A stretch of DNA of 64,000 bases from Cellulomonas fengjieae (GTDB taxonomy: Bacteria; Actinomycetota; Actinomycetes; Actinomycetales; Cellulomonadaceae): assembly GCF_018388465.1 (NCBI RefSeq), contig NZ_CP074404.1, forward strand, positions 806,001 through 870,000, in the 5' to 3' direction. Position 1 is the stretch's first letter, and every line of letters starts with the position of its first letter. Under the pieces are notes generated by a model. The model was not told the DNA's origin and did no database searches. It saw only the letters and a program-made list of their open reading frames with translations. Below are positions 34,749 through 43,781 of this stretch, piece after piece. The position numbers and the translations under genes were made by a program.

Positions 34749-35624
34749 TCACCCTGCCACGGCAGGCCGGAGGAACTCGTGGGCCCAGGAGCCGAGCGTC
34801 GTCGGTGTGGTGGTGGCGATGCTGCGCGGGTCCGCCGGTTCGAAGCCGTCCTCGAAACCTCGCGTCATGCCCAGGAGCGAGTCGATCTGCGCCGCCGTCA
34901 GGCCGAACTGGGCCAGCTGGCGTGCCTGGTCCTGCTCGCTGACCTGCTGCGCGACGACGGTCCGGCCGATGGCGTCGCTGATGATCGCCGCGGCCTGGGC
35001 GAACGACAGGTCCGTCGGGCCGTGGACGCCCACACTCTGCACGCCGTGCCAGTCCGCCGAGAGGAGCCGGGTCGCCGCGACGGTGGCGATGTCGAGCGGC
35101 GCGACCCACGCGAGCGCGCTGTCCACGGAGCGGGTGGTGGTCAGCACGCCGGCCCGGATGGCGTCGACGTCCATGAGGAGATTGCTGAAGAAGAAGCCGC
35201 TGCGCAGATGCGTGACATCCGCGCCCGTGGCGTTCAGCAGGTCCTCGGTCAGCCCCAGGCCGTCGATCTCGCCGAACCCGTGCCTCGCCTCCGCGCCGAC
35301 GCTGCTCTGGAACACGACGCGGGGGATCCGGTTCGCGGTCACGGCGAACGCTGCCGACTCGCCCATGCGCCGGTACCCGTCGAGCGGGTCGTCGTCCTGG
35401 GTCTGCGGGTCGACCCAGTACAGCGCGTCGGCGTCCCGCGTCGCTGCGGCCACCGCCTCCCGATCGCCCTGGTCGAGCTCGACCACGTCGCAGACCGCCC
35501 GCAGCGCCGCGTCGACCCGGGAGGCGTCCCGGGCCAGCAGCCGCGGCGGCGTGCCCGCCCGCACGAGCATCGGGGCGAGCAGCGAGCCGACGTTGCCGGT
35601 GGGCGTGGTGACGACGATCTTCAC
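34749..35624 (-). CDS. NmrA-like NAD(P)-binding protein
   Basis: This 291-residue Rossmann protein starts MKIVVTTPTGNVGSLL, a glycine motif of the atypical SDR/NmrA type. It has no SDR active-site YxxxK, as in NmrA/HSCARG regulators and some quinone-oxidoreductase-like members. Later features include VVFQSSVGAEARHGFGEIDG and a C-terminal substrate-like domain. A redox-sensing or reductase function is possible but unproven. The GTG follows TAGGCT by six bases. Confidence 0.8.
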   Translation of the reverse strand: MKIVVTTPTGNVGSLLAPMLVRAGTPPRLLARDASRVDAALRAVCDVVELDQGDREAVAAATRDADALYWVDPQTQDDDPLDGYRRMGESAAFAVTANRIPRVVFQSSVGAEARHGFGEIDGLGLTEDLLNATGADVTHLRSGFFFSNLLMDVDAIRAGVLTTTRSVDSALAWVAPLDIATVAATRLLSADWHGVQSVGVHGPTDLSFAQAAAIISDAIGRTVVAQQVSEQDQARQLAQFGLTAAQIDSLLGMTRGFEDGFEPADPRSIATTTPTTLGSWAHEFLRPAVAG

Positions 35625-35630
35625 GGGCCG

Positions 35631-35636
35631 AGCCTA
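35631..35636 (-). promoter_or_regulatory. -10 box of the NmrA-like gene (leaderless type)
   Basis: TAGGCT, CGGCCC, then GTG (35624) on the minus strand. Confidence 0.6.
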
Positions 35637-35669
35637 GGGAGAGCCTGTGACATCCGCTCCGCGACCACA

Positions 35670-35730
35670 GGAGTTCTCCGGAACGTCGCCCGGAGGTCTG
35701 GTGCGCGCCGCCTCGAAGGAGTTCTCTGGA
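35670..35730 (+). promoter_or_regulatory. Two copies of a 13-bp box before the phytase-like/GDPD gene
   Basis: GGAGTTCTCCGGA (35670-35682) and GGAGTTCTCTGGA (35718-35730) start 48 bp apart. The second ends four bases before the ATG, so a bound protein could block initiation. GTTCTCC loosely resembles half of a PhoP direct repeat. Confidence 0.4.
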
Positions 35731-35734
35731 CTGC

Positions 35735-37966
35735 ATGAGACGAAGCGCTGCAGTCACTGTCCTCGCGGCGGCGATGACCGTCGCGCTCCTGGCGCCGGCG
35801 ACGGCCGGCGGTCGCGGGGGTGGTGGCGGTGACGACCGCGGCCGGCACGTCGTCCAGCCCACCCTGGTCGCCCGCGCGACCCTGTCCGCGGACTTCATCG
35901 CGCCGGGTCCGCCGTCGGGCGCGGCGGCCACGCCCGCCAACGGTCGACAGGGCCCGTTCCCCGGCCAGGTGGTCCCGGGGTTCTCGGGCATGGTCGACGC
36001 GGGGGACGGGACCTTCTGGGGTCTCACGGACAACGGGTTCGGCAGCAAGGCGAACTCCGCGGACTTCCTCCTGCGCCTGTACCGCGTCACGCCCGACTGG
36101 CAGACGGCCCGCGGGGGAGCCGGCCAGATCCAGGTGGGGGAGTTCATCTCGCTGCGGGACCCGGACCGCCGGATCGACTTCCCGATCGTCAACGACGCCA
36201 CCCCGGACCGGCTGCTCACCGGCGCCGACCTCGACGTCGAGTCCGTCGTGCGGGCCAAGGACGGCACGTTCTGGATCGGTGAGGAGTTCGGTCCGTTCCT
36301 GCTGCACGTCGACGCGTCGGGCAAGCTGCTCGCTCCGCCCGTGCCCTTCGTCGGGGGGAAGTCGCCGCAGAACCCGTACCTGGAGCCCGGCGAGACCCCG
36401 AACATCCGGGCGAGCCGCGGGTTCGAGGCGCTGGCCTCCTCCCGCGACGGCCGCCTCCTGTACCCGATCACCGAGGGCGCGTTCGTCGACGACCCGCAGC
36501 AGCGCCGCCGGACGATCTACGAGTTCGACACCGCCGCCGGCAGCTACACCGGACGCACCTGGGCCTACCAGACCCATCGGGACGCGAACCTGGTCGGCGA
36601 CGCGTTCATGACGGGACGCGGTGAGCTGCTCCTCATCGAGCGCGACGACTTCGAGGGACCGGCGTCGGTGGTCAAGCGGGTCTACCGGGTCGACCTGCGC
36701 AGGACCGACCCCGACGGCTACCTGACCAAGACGCTGGTGCTGGACGCGCTGAAGATCGCCAACCCCGACCGCCTCGGCTCGGGCGACGGCTACGGGACCG
36801 ACGACCCGTTCGCCCTGCCGGTGCAGTCCTTCGAGACGGTCGTGCAGCTGCGCGACGGCCGGCTGCTCATCGCGAACGACAACAACTACCCGGGCAACGC
36901 GGCCCGGATCCCCGGGACGCCCGACGACACGGAGATGGCCCTCATCGACCTGCGCACGGTGCGCACGCCGCACGCCTCCGACGTGACCGTCGTCGGCCAC
37001 CGCGGGGCGAGCGGCTACCGGCCGGAGCACACGCTCGCGTCCTACGAGACGGCGATCCTGCAGTGCGCCGACTACATCGAGCCCGACCTCGTCGCGACGA
37101 AGGACGGCGTGCTCGTCGCCCGGCACGAGAACGAGATCGGGGGGACCACCGACGTGGCCGCCCGACCGGAGTTCGCCGCGCGGCAGGTCACGAAGGTCAT
37201 CGACGGGCGCAGCGTGACCGGCTGGTTCACGGAGGACTTCACGCTCGCGGAGCTCAGGACCCTGCGGGCCAGGGAACGCCTCCCGGAGGTGCGGCCGGCG
37301 AACACCGCGTTCGACGGGCTCTACGAGATCCCGACCCTCGACGAGGTGCTCGACCTGGCCCGGCACTCGGTGAGCTGCGACGGCCGGCAGGTCGGGGTCT
37401 ACCCGGAGACCAAGCACCCGACGTACTTCGACTCGCTCGGGCTGTCCCTGGAGGAGCCCCTCGTGGCCCAGCTGGCGGCCGACGGGCTCGACGGCCGCCG
37501 CGCACCGGTGATCATCCAGAGCTTCGAGACGGGGAACCTGCGCCAGCTCGACTCGATGACCAGGGTCCGCCTGGCCCAGCTCGTGGACTGCTCGGGCGCG
37601 CCCTACGACCTGGTGGTGGCGGGTGACCCGCGCACCTATCGGGACCTGGTGACGCGTCGAGGGCTCGCCGAGATCTCCCGGTACGCGGACGGGGTCGGCC
37701 TGTGCAAGGACCTGATGATCCCGCGGACGGCCGACGGCAGCCTCGGAGCGCCGACGCCGGTGATCAGGGACGCGCACCGGGCCGGCCTCGAGGTCCACGG
37801 GTGGACGTTCCGTCGGGAGAACCAGTTCCTGCCCGCGCAGTTCCGCAGCAGCGCGGACCCGAACGCGCCCGGCGACCTGGCCGGGGAGATCCGGGTGTTC
37901 GTCGGCGCGGGCATGGACGGGCTGTTCAGCGACAACCCCGACATCGCCGCGGCCACGGTGGGCTGA
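35735..37966 (+). CDS. Secreted fusion of phytase-like esterase and glycerophosphodiester phosphodiesterase domains
   Basis: This 743-residue protein begins with a signal peptide (MRRSAAVTVLAAAMTVALLA, cleavage near ATAGG). An esterase-like/phytase-like beta-propeller domain follows (about 45-405; FSGMVDAGDGTFWGLTDNG, DVESVVRAKDGTFWIGEEFG). A GDPD domain (about 415-740) has the catalytic pair in VGHRGASG and ARHENE and the metal-binding EPD in YIEPDLV. GDPDs release alcohols and glycerol-3-phosphate from glycerophosphodiesters, so phosphate or glycerol scavenging outside the cell is likely. The ATG at 35735 has AAGGAG 13 bases upstream, which is rather far. Confidence 0.87.
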   Translation: MRRSAAVTVLAAAMTVALLAPATAGGRGGGGGDDRGRHVVQPTLVARATLSADFIAPGPPSGAAATPANGRQGPFPGQVVPGFSGMVDAGDGTFWGLTDNGFGSKANSADFLLRLYRVTPDWQTARGGAGQIQVGEFISLRDPDRRIDFPIVNDATPDRLLTGADLDVESVVRAKDGTFWIGEEFGPFLLHVDASGKLLAPPVPFVGGKSPQNPYLEPGETPNIRASRGFEALASSRDGRLLYPITEGAFVDDPQQRRRTIYEFDTAAGSYTGRTWAYQTHRDANLVGDAFMTGRGELLLIERDDFEGPASVVKRVYRVDLRRTDPDGYLTKTLVLDALKIANPDRLGSGDGYGTDDPFALPVQSFETVVQLRDGRLLIANDNNYPGNAARIPGTPDDTEMALIDLRTVRTPHASDVTVVGHRGASGYRPEHTLASYETAILQCADYIEPDLVATKDGVLVARHENEIGGTTDVAARPEFAARQVTKVIDGRSVTGWFTEDFTLAELRTLRARERLPEVRPANTAFDGLYEIPTLDEVLDLARHSVSCDGRQVGVYPETKHPTYFDSLGLSLEEPLVAQLAADGLDGRRAPVIIQSFETGNLRQLDSMTRVRLAQLVDCSGAPYDLVVAGDPRTYRDLVTRRGLAEISRYADGVGLCKDLMIPRTADGSLGAPTPVIRDAHRAGLEVHGWTFRRENQFLPAQFRSSADPNAPGDLAGEIRVFVGAGMDGLFSDNPDIAAATVG

Positions 37967-38087
37967 CGACGGCGGACGACCAGTCGGGACGCAGCGGGTG
38001 AAATCCGTCTCCCACGTCACCTGTTCGCGTCCCGGAAACCCGCCGAAACCCGATGGAAACTCCGCGCGTGCCACCCTCGCAGGGAGC

Positions 38088-38126
38088 TCCCGAGGCCCGG
38101 TTCGAGCCGGCTCCCGGGCCTCGGGA
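38088..38126 (+). terminator. 13-bp perfect hairpin between the GDPD and PfkB genes
   Basis: The arms TCCCGAGGCCCGG (38088-38100) and CCGGGCCTCGGGA (38114-38126) enclose a 13-nt loop, about 120 bp after the GDPD stop. It is either a terminator or an attenuator for the downstream kinase. Confidence 0.55.
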
Positions 38127-38171
38127 TGCCCACACGAGCACCCGTCCCCTAGGCCGTGAGCTGAGGAACCG

Positions 38172-39107
38172 ATGAACCGACCCGACGTCCTCGTGATCGG
38201 CGAGGCCCTGATCGACGTCCACGACGACGGCATGACCGTCCGCGAGCGCGTGGGCGGCAGCGCGGGCAACGTCGCGGTGGGCCTGGCCCGGCTCGGGCGC
38301 GACACGCTGCTGCACACCGCGATCGGCGCTGACGAGCACGGCCGGGAGATCTCCGCGTACCTGGCGGCGTCCGGCGTCGGGCTGTCGCGTTCGTCGGTCA
38401 CGCAGGGCGCCTCGTCCGTCGCCCGGGCGGTGCTGCGGGTGGACGGCTCTGCTCGGCACGACTTCCGGATCCACTGGGCGCCCGCCGCGGACCCCGGGAC
38501 CCTGTCGGCGCGCTGCGTGCACGCCGGCTCGATCGCGGCCTATCTCGAGCCGGGTGCCGGTACGGTGCTGGACCTGGTGACCGGCTCCTACGGGCGGTCG
38601 CTGATCACGTTCGACGCCAAGGTCGAGCCGGCCCTGGTGGGTCCGCGCGAGGCCGCCCGGCGGCGTGCGCTCGAGTTCGTCGCGCTCGCGGGCATCGTCA
38701 AGGCGAGCGAACGGGACCTCGCCTTCCTGTATCCCGACGACCACCCGCTCGACGTCCTGCGCGACTGGGTCGGGCGCGGACCCGATCTCGCCGTGCTGAC
38801 CCGCGGCCCACGCGGCGCGACGGCTGTGACCGCACGCGGGATCGTCGACGTGCCGGGCATCCCCGTGCTCTACGCGGAGGCCGGGGTGGGGGGCGGCGAC
38901 GCGTTCATGTCCACGCTGATCGACAGTGCCCTGACCCTCGGGTCGGATGCCGGCATGCGCTGGGTTCGCTCGGGCGCGCCGGTCGTCGAGCAGGTGCTGG
39001 CGCGGTCGGTGCAGGCTGCGGCGCTCACCGTCGCGCGCCTCGGTGCGGTGCCGCCGACCGCCGACGAGCTCGCGTCAGCCGGGCCCGAGGCGCTGACGGC
39101 CGGCTGA
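38172..39107 (+). CDS. PfkB family sugar kinase
   Basis: This 311-residue ribokinase-fold enzyme has the N-terminal signature GGSAGNVAVGLARLG, and the C-terminal ATP/anion-hole motif reads GVGGGDAFM, where the family usually has GAGDAF. The catalytic Asp is kept. Fructokinase, ribokinase or another sugar-kinase activity is possible. GAGG lies five bases before the ATG. It appears monocistronic, with a hairpin upstream. Confidence 0.87.
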   Translation: MNRPDVLVIGEALIDVHDDGMTVRERVGGSAGNVAVGLARLGRDTLLHTAIGADEHGREISAYLAASGVGLSRSSVTQGASSVARAVLRVDGSARHDFRIHWAPAADPGTLSARCVHAGSIAAYLEPGAGTVLDLVTGSYGRSLITFDAKVEPALVGPREAARRRALEFVALAGIVKASERDLAFLYPDDHPLDVLRDWVGRGPDLAVLTRGPRGATAVTARGIVDVPGIPVLYAEAGVGGGDAFMSTLIDSALTLGSDAGMRWVRSGAPVVEQVLARSVQAAALTVARLGAVPPTADELASAGPEALTAG

Positions 39108-39530
39108 GCGCCCGCTGCCGTCCGGCCGGCTCCACGTCACGAGCCGTCTTCGCGACGTTCACGGACCGCGACCAGCATGGGCGTACAACAAGGCGCTGCC
39201 GATGCTGCAGGACGTCGTCGGCGGGGGTCGCGGCGGCTCAGGAAAACACCCTCCTGCTCCGGACCGAGCGCGAGTAGGTTCGAACCAGCTCCTCGAGCCC
39301 CCGCTCTTCTCGGGTCGAGGAGCCACGACCGTCGCGCCGTCCACGCCGCCCGCATCGATGCGGGCCCTCGGGTCGACGTCGACCACGTCCCGTCCGCGGC
39401 GCACCGGACGTCGTAGCCCCAGCCCGAGCCGATGACGGGCAGGTCGGTCAAGCACCGGTGGATCAGCCGACCGAAGCCGTCACGTACGTCAAGTAGCCCG
39501 ACCCGCATCCGGTCAGACAGGGGGAACATC
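39108..39530. other. Gene-poor stretch with palindrome and hairpin
   Basis: These 423 bp show no convincing codon bias in any frame. They hold the 10-bp palindrome GGTTCGAACC (39277-39286), followed at once by a hairpin with 9-bp arms (39288-39296 / 39315-39323). The palindrome resembles a tRNA T-arm, and a tRNA-Arg gene lies about 640 bp away. It may be a degraded gene or an old insertion scar. Confidence 0.35.
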
Positions 39531-39851
39531 GTGTCGCAGTCCATCCGGCTGATCTACCGCAACCAGCAGGGGCGCATCCCGAAGAACTTCAACTGGGACC
39601 CCATCACCAAGCGCTCCGCGGTCGTGATCACCGCGGCGGAGTGGAAGGCCGGGCGAGATCCCATCGATGCGACCGGCCGCCCGCACGTGGGGGACGCCGA
39701 CGTCTACGTGACCAACATCGGGCCCCACGACCCCGAGGGCGCCACGGGCGGTGTCGAGTTCGTCCTGCACGTGGACTGGGGCAGCCCTCTGCACATCCAG
39801 GTCACGATCACCGTCCTCGACCCGGTCGAGGACGTCCTGGTGGTCGGGTAG
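39531..39851 (+). CDS. Hypothetical protein, 106 residues
   Basis: I do not recognise this family. It starts with GTG 39531 (VSQSIRLIYRNQQGRIPKNF) and has GGGGG six to ten bases upstream. The content is mostly beta-strand-like: VGDADVYVTNIGPHDP, GGVEFVLHVDWGSPLHIQVT. There is no signal peptide or helix. Third-position G/C is high, supporting coding. It is followed by a perfect bidirectional hairpin. Confidence 0.65.
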   Translation: MSQSIRLIYRNQQGRIPKNFNWDPITKRSAVVITAAEWKAGRDPIDATGRPHVGDADVYVTNIGPHDPEGATGGVEFVLHVDWGSPLHIQVTITVLDPVEDVLVVG

Positions 39852-39883
39852 GCGCGCGGCGCCTCCGGAAACCGGAACGAGAA

Positions 39884-39915
39884 GAGCCGTACCGCTGGGC
39901 TCAGCGGTACGGCTC
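39884..39915. terminator. 14-bp perfect hairpin, bidirectional terminator
   Basis: GAGCCGTACCGCTG (39884-39897), loop GGCT, CAGCGGTACGGCTC (39902-39915). It lies between the 106-residue protein gene and the opposing tRNA-Arg. On the tRNA strand it is followed by TTCTCGTT. Confidence 0.85.
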
Positions 39916-39922
39916 GTTCGTG

Positions 39923-39998
39923 TGGTGCCCGCGAAAGGACTCGAACCTTCGACCTTCTGCTCCGGAGGCAGACGCTCTATCCACTGAGCTACGCGGGC
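39923..39998 (-). tRNA. tRNA-Arg (anticodon CCG)
   Basis: The minus strand folds as a full cloverleaf. The acceptor stem pairs GCCCGCG with CGCGGGC, and the D arm is GCTC...GAGC. The anticodon stem TCTGC/GCAGA encloses loop CTCCGGA, giving anticodon CCG. The T arm contains GGTTCGAGTCC, and CCA is encoded at the 3' end. Confidence 0.96.
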
Positions 39999-40048
39999 AA
40001 GGCACCGACCCGAGGGTCGATTCGGTGCACGACACTACCAGCCGTCGC

Positions 40049-40699
40049 TCACTCCCCCAGCAGCGCGGACAGGTACCGGGCGGTCTCGTCGGCCGCGGTC
40101 TGGTCGTCGCCCGCCACGATCGCCTCGACCAGGTGGTCGTGCGCGTCGTGCCCGTGCGCGTCGGTGACGAAGTTGAACCGGATGTTCTCGCCGATCGCGT
40201 CGAGCAGGTTCTCGTAGAGGGTGACCAGCAGGGGGTTGGCGCCCGCCCGCACGATCGCCCGGTGCAGGCCCAGGTCCGTGGCGACCATCGCCTCCAGATC
40301 ACCGGCGTGGTAGGCGGAGGCGCGCTCGTCGCGCAGCTCCAGCAGGCCCGACGCGTCCGCAGCGGTGCGCCGCCGGGCCGCGAGCCGGGCGGCCTCGACC
40401 TCGAGGGCACGACGGACCTCGACGACGTCGCGCTGGCGGGCGTCGGCGATCTGCCGGCCCATCGTGACCGCGAGCTCGGAGCGGGACAGCACGTAGGTGC
40501 CCGAGCCCTGCCGGCGCTCCAGCAGGCCGGCGTGCACGAGGGACTGCACCGCCTCGCGGACGGTGTTGCGACCCACCCCGAGGAGGTCGACGAGGGCGGG
40601 CTCGGCGGGGATCCTCGTCCCCACCGGCCACTGCTGCGATTCGATCCGTTCGCGGAGCTCGTCGACCGCGGTGTCGATCAGTCCGGTGCGTCGCACCAT
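40049..40699 (-). CDS. GntR/FadR-family transcriptional regulator
   Basis: This 216-residue protein has an N-terminal winged helix (IPAEPALVDLLGVGRNTVREA, then LVHAGLLERRQGSGTYV) and an all-helical FCD ligand domain. Asp and His metal ligands are expected around DLGLHRAIV and the C-terminal HDHLVEAI. The frame is open upstream, but MVRRTGLIDTAVDELRERI at ATG 40699 is the normal N-terminus, with GAGCCT six bases before it. It is divergent from the CynX-type transporter, so the transporter is its likely target. The effector is unknown. Confidence 0.9.
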   Translation of the reverse strand: MVRRTGLIDTAVDELRERIESQQWPVGTRIPAEPALVDLLGVGRNTVREAVQSLVHAGLLERRQGSGTYVLSRSELAVTMGRQIADARQRDVVEVRRALEVEAARLAARRRTAADASGLLELRDERASAYHAGDLEAMVATDLGLHRAIVRAGANPLLVTLYENLLDAIGENIRFNFVTDAHGHDAHDHLVEAIVAGDDQTAADETARYLSALLGE

Positions 40700-40814
40700 C
40701 CGGTTAGGCTCCGTTCCGAGGCATGCGGTGCAGTCAACACTGGCGGTCGGGCGCACGCCAGACCCCCGGACGGATGATTCCGGCAGCCGCGGCCCCCGAT
40801 CCAGGAGCTCAGCA

Positions 40815-42071
40815 GTGCAGTTCAACGTGCCCTCGCACGCCCCCTGGCGCGGCCGTCTCGTCGTGCTGGCGGGGATCGTGCTGGTCGGGCTCAACCTCCG
40901 GCTCGCCGTCGCGGCGCTGTCACCGATCATCGAGGTCGTCCGGCAGGACTTCGCGCTCTCGGCCACGCAGGTGGGCCTGCTCGGCACGGTCCCCGTGGCG
41001 TCGTTCGCGGTGTTCGGCTCGCTGGCCACGCCGCTGGCCCGGCGGCTGGGCCTCGAGCCCACCCTGATCCTGGCGCTCCTGCTGTCCATGTCGGGGGAGC
41101 TCCTGCGCGCCCTGGCCGGCGGTGCGCCCGCCCTCATCGGCTGGTCGGTGCTCGCGCTCGCGGGCATGGGGATGGGCAACGTGCTGCTCCCACCGCTGGT
41201 CAAGCGCTACTTCCCCGACCGCATCGGTGCGGTCACGGCGGCCTACTCCGTGGCGATGTCGTTCAGCACGGCGGTCCCTCCGCTGGTGGCGCTGCCCGTG
41301 GCCGTGGCCGCCGGCTGGCGCGTGTCCCTCGGGATGTGGGCGGTCCTCGGCTTCGCCGCCGTCGTGCCGTGGGTGGTGGTCATCGTGCAGTCCGTGCAGG
41401 CGCGGTCGCACCTGCGCGGCCTCCTGCGACGCGCACCGCGCTCGGACCGTCCGGCCGTGCTGGTCCGGCCGGGCGCGCAGGAGAACCGCCTGGTCTGGCG
41501 CTCGTCGCTGGCCTGGGCGCTCGTCCTCACGTTCTTCGCCAACACCACCTGCGTCTACGTGCTGTTCGCCTGGTTGCCGCAGATCCTCGACGACGCCGGC
41601 CTGGGTGCCGACGTCGGCGGCTGGTGGCTGGCGGTCTTCGCGATCGTGGGCCTGCCGGCGTCTCTCCTCGCGCCCGTCCTCACCGCCCGGATGCGCAACC
41701 CGTACCTCCTGGTTGCCGGGTTCGCCGCGTGCTGGGCGGCCGGTCTGGTCGGGCTCATGCTGTGGCCGGCGCACGGGACCGCGGTGTGGATGGTCCTGCT
41801 CGGCATCGGCCCGGGATCGTTCCCCGTGCTGCTGACGCTCATCGGGTTGCGCTCGCGGACGCCGTCGACCGCCGTCGCGCTGTCCGGCATGGTGCAGGGC
41901 CTCGGGTACGGGCTCGCGATCGCCGGTCCGGTGGGCATCGGCGTGCTGCACGGGGCGACGGGCTCGTGGCACGGGCCGATCCTCGTGCTGCTCGGCCTCG
42001 TGGCGCTGCTGCTCGTGGCGGGCTGGTTCGCGTGCCGCCCGACGATGCTCGGTGCCGAGGCACCTGCATAA
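40815..42071 (+). CDS. CynX/NimT-type MFS transporter
   Basis: This 418-residue protein has 12 predicted helices. LVGLNLRLAVAALSPIIEVV near the N-terminus is typical of the CynX/NimT (cyanate or nitroimidazole) transporter group; the actual substrate is unknown. GTG 40815 has AGGAG seven bases upstream. The promoter is shared with the divergent FadR-type regulator, suggesting local control. Confidence 0.88.
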   Translation: MQFNVPSHAPWRGRLVVLAGIVLVGLNLRLAVAALSPIIEVVRQDFALSATQVGLLGTVPVASFAVFGSLATPLARRLGLEPTLILALLLSMSGELLRALAGGAPALIGWSVLALAGMGMGNVLLPPLVKRYFPDRIGAVTAAYSVAMSFSTAVPPLVALPVAVAAGWRVSLGMWAVLGFAAVVPWVVVIVQSVQARSHLRGLLRRAPRSDRPAVLVRPGAQENRLVWRSSLAWALVLTFFANTTCVYVLFAWLPQILDDAGLGADVGGWWLAVFAIVGLPASLLAPVLTARMRNPYLLVAGFAACWAAGLVGLMLWPAHGTAVWMVLLGIGPGSFPVLLTLIGLRSRTPSTAVALSGMVQGLGYGLAIAGPVGIGVLHGATGSWHGPILVLLGLVALLLVAGWFACRPTMLGAEAPA

Positions 42072-42089
42072 CCGTTCAGTTCCGCTCGG

Positions 42090-42095
42090 TACCCT
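42090..42095 (+). promoter_or_regulatory. -10 box of argS (leaderless type)
   Basis: TACCCT, TCTCCG, then GTG at 42102, an exact TANNNT-N6-GTG. Confidence 0.65.
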
Positions 42096-42101
42096 TCTCC
42101 G

Positions 42102-43781
42102 GTGACCCCCGCTCAGCTCTCCGAGGCCATCAAGGCCGCCCTCGTGCACGCCGTCGACGACGGCACGTTCGCCCTCGACCCCGCCGCGATCCCCGCGACC
42201 GTGCACCTCGAGCGACCCCGCCAGCGCGAGCACGGGGACTGGGCCACCAACGTGGCGATGCAGCTGGCCAAGAAGGCCGGCACCAACCCGCGCGCCTTCG
42301 CCGAGGAGCTCGCCAAGCGCCTGACCGACACCGACGGCGTCGCCTCCGTCGAGGTCGCGGGTCCCGGATTCCTGAACATCCGGCTCGACGCGGCCGCCGC
42401 GGGCGAGCTGGCCCGCTCCGTCGTCGAGCAGGGTGTCGAGTACGGGCACAACGAGACGCTGGCCGGCGTCGCGCTCAACCTCGAGTTCGTCTCGGCCAAC
42501 CCCACGGGGCCGCTGCACATCGGCGGGGTGCGCTGGGCCGCCGTGGGGGACAGCCTCGCCCGGGTGCTCCAGGCGTCCGGTGCCACCGTGACGCGCGAGT
42601 ACTACTTCAACGACCATGGCGCCCAGATCGACCGCTTCTCGCGCTCGCTGCTGGCCCGCGCGCTGGGGCAGCCGGCGCCCGAGGACGGCTACGGCGGCGA
42701 GTACATCACCGAGATCGCCGAGCAGGTGGTGGCCGACGCCCTCGCGGCCGGCGAGGCCGACCCGCGCACCCTGCCGTTCGACGAGGCCAACGAGGCGTTC
42801 CGGGCCCGCGGCGTCGAGCTCATGTTCGCGGAGATCCGCAAGTCCCTCGAGGACTTTGGCGTCGAGTTCGACGTCTACTTCCACGAGGACTCGCTGCACG
42901 AGTCCGGTGCCGTGGACCACGCGATCGCCCGCCTGCGCGAGCTCGGGCACATCTTCGAGGCCGACGGCGCCGTCTGGCTGCGCACCACGACCTTCGGCGA
43001 CGACCGCGACCGCGTGATCATCCGGTCCAACGGCGAGGCCGCGTACATCGCGGGCGACATCGCCTACTACCTGGACAAGCGCGAGCGCGGCTTCGACCGC
43101 GTGGTGATCATGCTCGGCGCCGACCACCACGGGTACATCGGCCGCATGATGGCCGTCTGCGCGGCGTTCGGGGACACCCCCGGCGTCAACCTGGAGATCC
43201 TGATCGGCCAGCTGGTCAACCTGGTCAAGGACGGCGCCCCGGTCCGGATGAGCAAGCGCGCCGGCACGGTCGTCACCATCGACGACCTGGTCGAGGCGGT
43301 CGGCGTCGACGCCGCGCGGTACGCGCTGGCGCGCTCGTCGGCCGACTCGATGATCGACCTCGACCTGGACCTGCTGAGCAGCGCCAAGAACGAGAACCCG
43401 GTGTTCTACGTCCAGTACGCGCACGCCCGCTCCAGTGCGGTGGACCGCAACGCCGAGGCGACCGGCGTGCGGCGCGAGGACGGCTTCGACGCCTCGACGC
43501 TCGACCACGAGAGCGACTCGGTGCTCCTGGGCCAGCTGGCGGAGTTCCCCCGGATCGTCGCGCAGGCCGCCGAGCTGCGCGCGCCGCACCGGGTGGCCCG
43601 CTACCTGGAGGAGCTCGCCGGCGCGTACCACACCTGGTACGGCCAGGTCCGCGTGGCCCCGCTCGGCGACGAGGAGGTCACCGACGTGCACCGCACCCGC
43701 CTGTGGCTCAACGACGCCACCCGTCAGGTCCTGGCCAACGGTCTCGGCCTGCTCGGGGTCAGCGCGCCGGAGCGCATGTGA
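42102..43781 (+). CDS. argS: Arginyl-tRNA synthetase
   Basis: This 559-residue class I synthetase charges tRNA-Arg. It has an N-terminal Add-1 domain, the HIGH-like PLHIGG in [15 protein letters not shown], the KMSKS counterpart VRMSKR, and the DALR anticodon-binding C-terminus ending SAPERM. The GTG start is leaderless in layout. The stop overlaps the lysA start (GTGA). A tRNA-Arg gene lies 2 kb upstream, which is probably coincidental. Confidence 0.97.
   Translation: MTPAQLSEAIKAALVHAVDDGTFALDPAAIPATVHLERPRQREHGDWATNVAMQLAKKAGTNPRAFAEELAKRLTDTDGVASVEVAGPGFLNIRLDAAAAGELARSVVEQGVEYGHNETLAGVALNLEFVSANPTGPLHIGGVRWAAVGDSLARVLQASGATVTREYYFNDHGAQIDRFSRSLLARALGQPAPEDGYGGEYITEIAEQVVADALAAGEADPRTLPFDEANEAFRARGVELMFAEIRKSLEDFGVEFDVYFHEDSLHESGAVDHAIARLRELGHIFEADGAVWLRTTTFGDDRDRVIIRSNGEAAYIAGDIAYYLDKRERGFDRVVIMLGADHHGYIGRMMAVCAAFGDTPGVNLEILIGQLVNLVKDGAPVRMSKRAGTVVTIDDLVEAVGVDAARYALARSSADSMIDLDLDLLSSAKNENPVFYVQYAHARSSAVDRNAEATGVRREDGFDASTLDHESDSVLLGQLAEFPRIVAQAAELRAPHRVARYLEELAGAYHTWYGQVRVAPLGDEEVTDVHRTRLWLNDATRQVLANGLGLLGVSAPERM

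Noticed and set aside
39137..39544. A 135-codon minus-strand frame in the gap before the 106-residue gene
   Set aside because: It has no codon bias, no ribosome site and no recognisable domain, and it overlaps a palindrome and hairpin.
40920..43691. A 923-codon minus-strand frame across the CynX-type transporter and argS
   Set aside because: It is opposite two genes with complete motifs and shows only shadow composition.
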